In this document: positions 53,739-62,200 of the stretch, one piece after another
Layout: every line of letters begins with the position of its first letter
Numbering within the stretch: the stretch's first letter is position 1
Assembly (NCBI GenBank): GCA_021603905.1
Contig: BQIU01000007.1
Span: 1-64,000, forward strand
Source of the DNA: Nitrospirales bacterium
Lineage (GTDB): Bacteria; Nitrospirota; Nitrospiria; Nitrospirales; UBA8639
Reading direction: 5' to 3'
DNA length: 64,000 nt
Notes under the pieces: model-generated
The model's input: the letters and a program-made list of their open reading frames with translations, nothing else
Told to the model about the DNA's origin: nothing
Databases searched by the model: none
Made by a program: the position numbers and the translations under genes

Positions 53739-54407
53739 ATGGGAGAAATTAATTTACTAGATCGTTATCCACGTTCAGTACGGCCGATTGACGAGCGAGG
53801 CAGTTGTATTACCGAAGATCATCGAAGAGTGGCCCGGCGTTTTGGCAAAGAGTACTTTGACGGAGAGCGTTTAACCGGATATGGGGGATATTCATATCAT
53901 CCACGCTTTTGGCGGGACACTGTCAAACGATTTGTGGAGTTTTATGGGCTTACCGAAGAATCAAAGATCTTAGATGTTGGATGTGCAAAAGGGTATATGT
54001 TGTATGAGTTCAAGCAGTTATTGCCAGGCTTATCAATAACTGGAATTGATATTTCTGAATATAGTATTGCCAAAAGCCCTGAAGCGATCCGCCCTTACTT
54101 GCAAATTGCTAATGCCAAAGAATTACCTTTCGCAGATGATGAGTTTGATCTCGTGATTTCAATTAATACGATTCATAATCTGGAGTTGGATGAATGTAAG
54201 CAAGCATTGAAAGAAGTTAAACGAGTGTCAAAGAATCATACGTTTGTGACGGTCGATGCGTGGCGGAATGATATGGAGCGGGAGAGACTTCTTAAATGGA
54301 ATCTGACTGCACTGACTTATATGCATGCTGCTGACTGGGAATTAGTGTTAGAAGAAACCGGGTATTCTGGTGATTACTATTGGTTTATTGCTGATACAGC
54401 TGCATAA
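53739..54407 (+). CDS. SAM-dependent methyltransferase
   Basis: The protein of 222 residues (from ATG 53739, with AAGGAGG 9 bases upstream; an in-frame upstream start would overlap the radical SAM gene) has motif I ILDVGCAKGYMLYEF, the acidic GIDISEYSI, LPFADDEFDLVISINTIHNL and a VKRVSKNHTFVTVDAW strand. It is a Methyltransf_11-type enzyme of unknown substrate. It lies 2 bases from both neighbours, so it is co-translated with the radical SAM and dehydrogenase genes. Confidence 0.84.
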   Translation: MGEINLLDRYPRSVRPIDERGSCITEDHRRVARRFGKEYFDGERLTGYGGYSYHPRFWRDTVKRFVEFYGLTEESKILDVGCAKGYMLYEFKQLLPGLSITGIDISEYSIAKSPEAIRPYLQIANAKELPFADDEFDLVISINTIHNLELDECKQALKEVKRVSKNHTFVTVDAWRNDMERERLLKWNLTALTYMHAADWELVLEETGYSGDYYWFIADTAA

Positions 54408-54409
54408 AC

Positions 54410-55480
54410 ATGAATGCGGTAAGGCAGACAAGAGCGGCAGTGTTGCTCCAACCTAATTGTCCATTGGAGTTAATGATGTTAGAGGTCCCGGAGTTACAAC
54501 CTGGCCAGGTTGTAGTAAAGGTCATGTATAGTGGACTCTGTGGTACGCAACTGATGGAAATGCAAGGGAAAAAAGGGCCTGATCGGTATTTGCCACATAC
54601 ATTGGGACATGAAGGGGCTGGAGTTGTTATAGAGATCGGAGAAGGTGTCAAAAAAGTACAGCCAGGGCAGAATGTGGTGTTGTCATGGATTAAAGGGGGT
54701 GGGGCAGATGTGGGGAAATCTGTCTACAGAAGTGAGAAGGGTCCGGTGAATTCTGGTGCAGTTAGTACGTTCATGGAATATGCTGTTGTATCAGAGAATC
54801 GAGTGACGCCAATCCCACATTGGTTGCCGTTAAAAGAAGCTTCATTACTGGGATGTGCAGTTCCGACTGGGGCTGGAATTGTATTCAATACTTTGAAGGT
54901 GAAAGAGCAGGACAGTGTCGCTATTTTCGGTATTGGTGGAGTTGGTCTGAGCGCTTTCTTCGCAGCTCAATCTGTCGGGGCACGGATTATAGTCATTGAT
55001 CAAATCGACAATAAATTGCAACAGGCTAAAAAGTTAGGGGCATGGAAGACCATAAACATTACTCATGAAGACCCAATGAGCGTGATTGCTGAAGTAACCA
55101 ATGGACGAGGTGTCGATCATTCAATTGAAGCCGCGGGTCAAGTCACGACCATGGAGCTGGCCTTTCAAGTGACTAAGGAACAGGGTGGAACATGTGTGCT
55201 CGCAGGAAATTTGGAACATGGTGGTGAAATATCTCTTGATCCTTTTGCTCTTATCAAAGGCAAGAGGCTATTGGGGACCTGTGGTGGAGAAACCACCATG
55301 GATCAGGATCTCCCACGGTTTGCAAGTCTCTATCAACAAGGAAGTCTTATGTTGGGTCAATTAATATCACAGGTCTTCCCGCTTGGAGAGATCAATACTG
55401 CTTTTGAAGCCATGAAAAAGGGCGTGATGGGTCGTGTACTGATTGATGTTTCTTCGCTGTCTTCTGATTCCATATTGTGA
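54410..55480 (+). CDS. Zinc-dependent alcohol dehydrogenase (MDR family) lacking the structural zinc site
   Basis: The 356-residue medium-chain dehydrogenase has catalytic zinc ligands in SGLCGTQ (Cys), LGHEGAG (His-Glu) and LLGCAVPTGAG (Cys), and a cofactor loop AIFGIGGVGLSAFFAAQ followed by VIDQIDNK, where the Asp suggests NAD preference. The four cysteines of the structural zinc lobe are missing: the region reads SWIKGGGADVGKSVY. In this cluster it may oxidise or reduce a hydroxyl group on a sugar or its side chain. It follows the methyltransferase after 2 bases. Confidence 0.87.
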   Translation: MNAVRQTRAAVLLQPNCPLELMMLEVPELQPGQVVVKVMYSGLCGTQLMEMQGKKGPDRYLPHTLGHEGAGVVIEIGEGVKKVQPGQNVVLSWIKGGGADVGKSVYRSEKGPVNSGAVSTFMEYAVVSENRVTPIPHWLPLKEASLLGCAVPTGAGIVFNTLKVKEQDSVAIFGIGGVGLSAFFAAQSVGARIIVIDQIDNKLQQAKKLGAWKTINITHEDPMSVIAEVTNGRGVDHSIEAAGQVTTMELAFQVTKEQGGTCVLAGNLEHGGEISLDPFALIKGKRLLGTCGGETTMDQDLPRFASLYQQGSLMLGQLISQVFPLGEINTAFEAMKKGVMGRVLIDVSSLSSDSIL

Positions 55481-55638
55481 GGTCATATATCGCACCGCAT
55501 TGTTTCTCTGTGATGTCGTTTGCCCCATTGTTCATGGTTCGGCATAGAACCAAGATGACTTTTTCGGCTAGAGATGGAAAGAACAGTCTGTTCCCTGTGT
55601 CATCTATGTCATACATTGAGTATTTCGTTACTTGACTC

Positions 55639-57102
55639 ATGGATATGAAGAAAGAAGAATTCAATATTGTCGTTGTGGTGTGGGGGAAAGTCTATACAGA
55701 AGACTTTCTATCATGGACGTTACCGACACATCTTTCTAGACGGAATCTAGGAGTATTTTATACAAATACTGCCGCAAGCTGTCACTATCATATTTTTACC
55801 ACGACTGCTGATAAGAAAGAGATTGAAAAAAGTGAGGTGTTTTCCCTCTTAAGCCGCTTTGCGACACCAGAGTTTCATATTATTGATCAAAGAATCTCCG
55901 AAATGGAGGCCGGCGACATTAACAAATATGATGTGTTGACATTATGTCATCAAGAAATTGTTGCTTTATCCGCACGACAGAATAGTGGTCTGATTGTGTC
56001 TGGTCCTGAAATGCTTTTGGCCGATGGCGCAGTTGAGAATCTCCTAAAGCTTGTTAAGCAAAAGAAGAAGCTTGTGTTGACTGGAGCGGTGCGTGCTAAA
56101 CGAGAGTCCCTGCTTTCAGATTTTGGCACTCGACACGACTTTCAAGATGATGGGAGTTTCACAATTTCGCCACGAGATCTCGTTGCCTTATCACTGAAAC
56201 ATGTTCATCCATCATCCACGAGTATTTACTGGAATTCCCCTGTATATCGAAAAAAGGCATGTGCCTATCTCTATTGGCCGGTTGGCTCAGTGGGGCTTGT
56301 ACAACGTGGCATTCATCTTCATCCATTTTTATCGTTTCCACAGTCGGAGAGCGACCTGACATATTCAGCAGAAGGTCTTGGGATTGATGGAACAGATTAT
56401 GCCTTGCGAGTATGCCAAAATCTGGAACAATTACATGTCGTAGGAGATTCAGATGAGGTGTACTATCTCACGTTTGATACTGTCTTACCAGGAACACCTC
56501 CCAACGGAAGCGCACGAATTATTGATCTCGCATCATGGCTTACTAGGCATACTCATTCCCATCATCGTTATTTCATGTCGAAAGCCATCATATTTCATAG
56601 TACCGAAATCAATGAAATGTTTGATCCTGTTTTACGAGAATCAGAAAATATTGTCATGCAGGCGTTAAGGATGGCAGAAGCCTTTGAGGCTGCTCCAGAC
56701 GGTCACAAAGAATTTCAAACTCTACGTGAGGTTGAGATGGAGCAATTTCGTATGGCAAATTTACGATTAGTATTGACCGTAGCTAATCTCTACAATCAAC
56801 TTGGTGTAGAAGTTTTCAATGGAGGAAAACCTGAAGAAGCTGAAAAATTCTGGCAAACTGCTATTGAACTAACTCCTAGTGTATTAGCTCCACATGATAA
56901 TCTGGCTGCATTTTACGAGAGCCGTGGAAATCTAAAACAGGCAATACAGCGTGGGGCCTCAGGAGTGTACATTGATCCTGTGAATCCACAACGGTGGATT
57001 AAGCTCAGTCAATTGTATGAACATCAAGGTGACTATCAACGTGCTAGTGAGTGCAAGCAACAGGCTGCTCGACTGTTGTCTGGTAGTCAGTCTAAGGAAT
57101 AG
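55639..57102 (+). CDS. Glycosyltransferase-like protein with C-terminal TPR repeats
   Basis: I do not firmly recognise the N-terminal 380 residues. They contain an opening strand FNIVVVVWGKVYTEDFLSWTLP, LYWPVGSVGLVQRGIHLHPF and EGLGIDGTDYALRV, and look like a GT-A-type transferase domain related to putative glycosyltransferases of TPR-bearing glycan proteins. Residues about 385-480 are TPR-like repeats (PEEAEKFWQTAIELTPSV, GDYQRASECKQQAARLL). No clear DxD motif was identified, so the catalytic function is uncertain. The 158-base gap upstream contains no other gene. Confidence 0.65.
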   Translation: MDMKKEEFNIVVVVWGKVYTEDFLSWTLPTHLSRRNLGVFYTNTAASCHYHIFTTTADKKEIEKSEVFSLLSRFATPEFHIIDQRISEMEAGDINKYDVLTLCHQEIVALSARQNSGLIVSGPEMLLADGAVENLLKLVKQKKKLVLTGAVRAKRESLLSDFGTRHDFQDDGSFTISPRDLVALSLKHVHPSSTSIYWNSPVYRKKACAYLYWPVGSVGLVQRGIHLHPFLSFPQSESDLTYSAEGLGIDGTDYALRVCQNLEQLHVVGDSDEVYYLTFDTVLPGTPPNGSARIIDLASWLTRHTHSHHRYFMSKAIIFHSTEINEMFDPVLRESENIVMQALRMAEAFEAAPDGHKEFQTLREVEMEQFRMANLRLVLTVANLYNQLGVEVFNGGKPEEAEKFWQTAIELTPSVLAPHDNLAAFYESRGNLKQAIQRGASGVYIDPVNPQRWIKLSQLYEHQGDYQRASECKQQAARLLSGSQSKE

Positions 57103-57498
57103 GTGAATGCATTTTTTTTGATGAGAAAGCGTATAGGCCTATATTGCATTATGTTTGCAGTCATGTCCTCAATTTTCCAAAACTGTGAACATATATTTCT
57201 CAATTCTACCAATTGCTGATTGTCTCCTTTGTCAATATCTTCTTTATTCCTCTTATTCCTCCCAAACAACCGCCTTGGGGAAGTAGGCAGCATTTTCATG
57301 TCCCAAGGCAATCAATTCCCATGTAAGTCCGTATTGTTCCCCATATTATTAAGTGCGTACCACTTTCAATCGTTGGCATAACGATTGCGTTCATTTTTAA
57401 CTATCAGTCTTATTTGTTGTCCCGTACGAATTCGAAATGGTTTCGGATGGACGCGGAGCAGATGAGAGCAGTCAAATCCTCAGAGTAAGGAGTAAGCA
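57103..57498. other. 396-base intergenic region with palindromes
   Basis: No gene is supported. It contains a perfect 12-base palindrome TATAGGCCTATA (57132-57143). It also has a pair of perfect 8-base inverted arms, GCCTTGGG (57272-57279) and CCCAAGGC (57302-57309), around a 22-base loop. The first may be an operator, the second could end the upstream transcript. A promoter for the next radical SAM gene is expected here; no consensus is convincing. Confidence 0.4.
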
Positions 57499-59142
57499 AT
57501 GAAGGTTGTGTTGGTATATCCAACCTGGACAGGCTCTTATGGAATTTTCGGCCATTTCGCACGACGTGCAGCAGGATGGCCCCCGTTGAATCTGGCTTTA
57601 CTCGCTGCCATTGCTGAAAACCATGGTCATGAAGTGAGTATTATTGATGGAGAAGCGAACGGCCTGTCGATGGACGAAATGGTTGCTGCAACAATGGAAC
57701 AGCAACCTGATATTGTTGGGTTGACTGCAACGAGTCCTTTTTTTCACATCAGTAAAGCGTTTGCCACCCATTTTAAGCAAACCGCTCCGGAGATTCCTGT
57801 CGTGATTGGTGGTCCACATATCACGATTGTGAAAGAGAAGGCTTTGGAGTCGTGCTTTGATTGGTTATTTATTGGTGAAGCTGAAGACTCGTGGCCTCAG
57901 TTTCTTGATCTTCTTGAAGCTGGCCGTGATGTATCTGAAGTGCCGGGACTAATCTTCCATCGAGATAATCAAGTCATCACCACAGGACAACCAGCAAATG
58001 TTTCTGATCTTGACAGTCTTCCTTTTCCAGGTCGGCATTTGCTTGATATGAGCAAGTATAAGATCGGTACATTAGAAGGCAGAAAAAATTTTTCGTCAAT
58101 TCAGACCATGCGAGGTTGTCCGTGGAAATGTATCTTCTGTGCATCAGAAGCTTTGAAGACGACGGATATGCGCGTTCGTTCACCGCGTTCTGTTGTGGCA
58201 GAAATGAAGTCTGTCGTTACCAAATATGGAATCACACATTTCAATATCGTCGATGATGTCCTTACCCTCTGGAATGACCATATTGTAGAGATTTGTGATT
58301 TACTTGATCAGGAAGGTTTATCTATTACGTTTGAAGGTAGCACGAGAGCAAACTTAGTTGATGAGGCATTGATTGAGCGGCTCGCAAAAAGTGGGCTTAT
58401 TCGTTTGTCCTTTGGGTTGGAGACAGTTGATGCGCAGATGCGGAAGACGATGAAAAAACAAGTGCCGCTTGAACATTATGTACGGGCGAATCGGATTTGT
58501 AATCAATTTGGTGTTGAAGCTCTAAATTCGGTCATGATTGGTTTGCCTGGGGAAACACGAGAGACGGTGAAAAAGACACTTGATTTCCTCGGTAAAGCAC
58601 GTGACGTCGCGCAGGCGAATTTTGCGATTGCGGTGCCTTATCCTGGTACAGAATTTCACGATATGGCTATAAGTGGGGATTATGGAATTGAACTCATGAG
58701 TAAGGATTTTTCAGAATATCGACGGTATGGCAGTGCTGTGACTACGGTGAACGGTTTGTCTCCGCATGATCTCATTGAGCTACAGAACGAAGGATTTGTC
58801 AAAATCTACTCCGCGCCATGGCGTTGGCGCCCTATGCTTAAGAAGCATGGCGTCCTAGGTGGTCTCCTTATGCTTTTTCGTGTGGGTAAATTACTGATGA
58901 AAAAATCTTTGCCCAGAAATTTTACGGAAACAAAGCAAGAGTTTGTCAGTTTAGGTGATGGTGCATTCGGGAAAGTGCAAGATGTACCAAATATTGACAT
59001 GGCATCGATGGAGCCTGAACTTGTGGGAATTGCGACGGAAGGATCACCGGACGCCCCCCTCCTAACGATTCAGTCATTACCACGCAAGTCTCCTGCTCCT
59101 GCTGGCCATATCGGTCATCCAAGTCGGCCCAATCTATTGTAA
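57499..59142 (+). CDS. B12-binding-domain radical SAM protein
   Basis: The 547-residue protein starts with a cobalamin-binding-like domain (VVLVYPTWTGSYG, VSIIDGEANGLSMDE, VVIGGPHITI, WLFIGEAEDSW) and has a radical SAM domain (about 195-410) with MRGCPWKCIFCASEAL (Cys-x3-Cys-x2-Cys), LSFGLETVDAQMRK and MIGLPGETRETV. The C-terminal 110 residues are polar and unassigned. AAGGAG lies before ATG 57499. This is the third B12-type radical SAM enzyme in the island. The reaction is unknown. Confidence 0.86.
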   Translation: MKVVLVYPTWTGSYGIFGHFARRAAGWPPLNLALLAAIAENHGHEVSIIDGEANGLSMDEMVAATMEQQPDIVGLTATSPFFHISKAFATHFKQTAPEIPVVIGGPHITIVKEKALESCFDWLFIGEAEDSWPQFLDLLEAGRDVSEVPGLIFHRDNQVITTGQPANVSDLDSLPFPGRHLLDMSKYKIGTLEGRKNFSSIQTMRGCPWKCIFCASEALKTTDMRVRSPRSVVAEMKSVVTKYGITHFNIVDDVLTLWNDHIVEICDLLDQEGLSITFEGSTRANLVDEALIERLAKSGLIRLSFGLETVDAQMRKTMKKQVPLEHYVRANRICNQFGVEALNSVMIGLPGETRETVKKTLDFLGKARDVAQANFAIAVPYPGTEFHDMAISGDYGIELMSKDFSEYRRYGSAVTTVNGLSPHDLIELQNEGFVKIYSAPWRWRPMLKKHGVLGGLLMLFRVGKLLMKKSLPRNFTETKQEFVSLGDGAFGKVQDVPNIDMASMEPELVGIATEGSPDAPLLTIQSLPRKSPAPAGHIGHPSRPNLL

Positions 59143-59214
59143 GTGCTGAGGTCAGAATTATGTCCAGTTCAGAGTATGTGAATTAATCAAACCTTTCGTT
59201 TGACGAAGGACAGC

Positions 59215-62200
59215 ATGGCATCACGGAAATCCACTGCACTTTTAATTCAGCTAGAATTTCCAACTTGGAAACTTGCTCGCCCTTGGACCTATTCGGCGAA
59301 CTTTGCTATTCAAGATGCACTTTCTCAGTTAGAAGTTGAATGTTTTACGATTCCCGCTATTCCAGGTGAGCAACGGTCTTGGCTTTCTCATGCGAGATCA
59401 TTTTGCCAAAACAAACAGTTTGATCAAGTCTGGTTATGGCTCGTTCATTATCACTATGACGAGTTATTTTTAGATTGGATCTCTACTCTCGCACCGATAC
59501 GGATTGGCGTGTTGATGGAATCATTACACTATGGGTCTGAAGCCTATGCGAATTCGCCCGGACTAATTGAGCGTCCTCGTATTGTTTCCCGTCAAATTCA
59601 AGCTTTGACTCATGTGTTGACATTTGATGAACAGGATGCAGAAGACATTAGTGCTTCAAAGTCGGCTGATGCCATATGGTGGCCTGCAAGCGTTCCTCGC
59701 AATTGTATCGTCGATACTCCTGCTCCATTAGATGGCCGAAAAGCTGTTTTTCATGGAAATATCTATGGATCTCGCCGAGCGTGGATTGATCATCCAGTTC
59801 TAGACCGCATGCTCGTACCTACCAAGAGCAGCTCAGAATCTGAGTTTCCTTGTTTGTTTGATGAACTACAGCAGTATGCACGAAATATATTAGAGAGTGG
59901 GCGAATTGTTTCAGGGCAAGATCTAGTCCAATACATTTCAAATCTTCATAGTATTCGAAAGGGAGAGTTTCGTGAATGGATGCGTGGACTACGTGCATCC
60001 GGTCCAATAATCAATTTGCCTAGTTATGCGAGTTTTTATGGTGGGCGTGTATTTGAGGGAATGGCAGCAGGATGTCCAGTTCTTTCTTTTGCTATTCCGA
60101 ATCGCCCTAAGACCCGAACTCTCTTTGAAGATGGTAAAGACATTCTCCTATTTTCTCAGGACGATCCTTCTTCTCTCGCTCTACAGTTGGATCGTCTTGA
60201 GCGAGATCCAGTCTTTAGCGAAAAGTTGATGGTTCATGCACTTCAGAAGATTCGTAAATTTCACACGGTCGAATGGCGAGTACAGCAAGCATTGGCTTGG
60301 GTGAAAAATGGAAAAGTTCCAACATATGATGAGAGTTCGGAGTATGGAACACTGAGTGATTTTCCAGATGCTTCTTCTACAAACAGTAGATCAAAGGATC
60401 TTCGTATGTCTTCCGATTCACCAGAGGGATGGAGTATGAGTAAATGTTTGCCCAAGGGATATATTGAACGTGTCGGTCATACGCAATACCTCGATACTCC
60501 GGGTGAGTTTATATACCAACCGCATGTGTATGAGCTAGCTGGTTTCTTGGCTGAACGTTCGGGTGCCAAATGGATTATCGATATAGGGTGTGGTTCTGGA
60601 GAAAAGCTTCAAGCGTTACCTCAAGAATTTCGAATTTTGGGTATTGATTGTTCGGACTCACTTAATCTTGCGAAAGAAAGGTTACCTCAAGGGAAATTTA
60701 TTGACTGTGACCTCGAAAATGGGTTGCCACAATTATCTGAGGAAATTCTTAGAAATGCCGTCGTAATTTGCTCTGATGTCATTGAGCATCTTCAGCGCCC
60801 TGATTGCCTCATGCAGGCTTTGGCTGGTTTATCTAAGGTCTCACCATTTTTATTAATTTCAACCCCAGATCGGGATCGAGCACGTGGATGGCTCGATAAT
60901 GGTCCACCGGCCAATCAAGCCCATGTGATGGAGTGGGCGGCGACAGAATTTGCGCGCTTTATGAAGGAGTCTGGATTTGGCGAGGGACATTTTTTAGGTC
61001 ATACCATTAACACCGATTTTCATTTGGCGAAGACCACTCTTTTAGCTGTTGCCGGGACACAGGCGATACCGCCTTCGTCTGGGCAAAAAACGTTTCGAGT
61101 CGCAGCTATCATTCATGTCTACAATGAAGCAGATATTCTTCCTGAGGTGATTGAGCACCTATACAATGAAGGAATCGAAGTTCATATTTTTGATAATTGG
61201 TCAGATGACGATTCATGGAAAGTCATTTGTTCTCTTAAAGGATTAGGGAAAGTGACTCACGCTGAGCGTTTTCCGGAAGCTCGAATTAATGAATATCAAT
61301 GGAAACGTCAACTTGAAAAAACTGAGACGTATGCCGCTACGCTTCCAGTTGATTGGGTCATGCATCATGATGCTGATGAAATACGAATGAGTCCATGGCG
61401 GGGGGTTACTTTAAAAAATGCCCTAGCCCACATTCATTGGCTGGGATACAGCGCGGTGGATCATACGGTTATTGATTTTCGGTTTCTGTCTCATCGGAAT
61501 TCCAGCCAGGCGCCCTACCAAACAAATTTGACTCATTTTGAATTCGGTCGACGACCAGGTCATTTTCACCAGGTAAAAGCCTGGAAAAATGTTGGGAACA
61601 TCAAACTCTCCAACACGGGAGGTCATGAGGCCCAGTTTCCAGATCGACGCATTTATCCCATTAAGTTTCTCATCAAGCATTACCCATTAAGAAATTTGGA
61701 TCAAGCCAGTAAAAAGGTATTTCAAGATCGATTGCCTCGAGTGATCAATGAACACCATACCTTGGGCTGGCATTCGCAATATGATCAATATTCCCCAAAA
61801 GATATGGCTGGGTGGTTGCCCAAAGATTTGTTGTCTTACCATTCTGTGCATTTTGATACGGAGTATTTGGTCGAACGAATAAGTGGCATAGGCTTAGCAG
61901 AAAAGAAGCCTGAAGTGATGGAGGAGACGATGTCTGAAGTTGGAGCAGCAATCTTAAAAAATTATACCCGAGATATGACGACAAATGTCTGGCAGCGTCC
62001 AGAATATACAGGTATTGCATATAGTGACGGAGATGAGATTGAGAAGCGTTTAAAAAATATTATAACAAGGGCCAGTGATGTCAGTGTAATGTCGGTTGAA
62101 TTGGCAAACCACTATACTGATTGGCCCTCTCGGTATCATTTGTCCAATCAACGTGCCAATCTTTTGCGACCATTTGAAGAAGGTCTACGAGGAAAACAGG

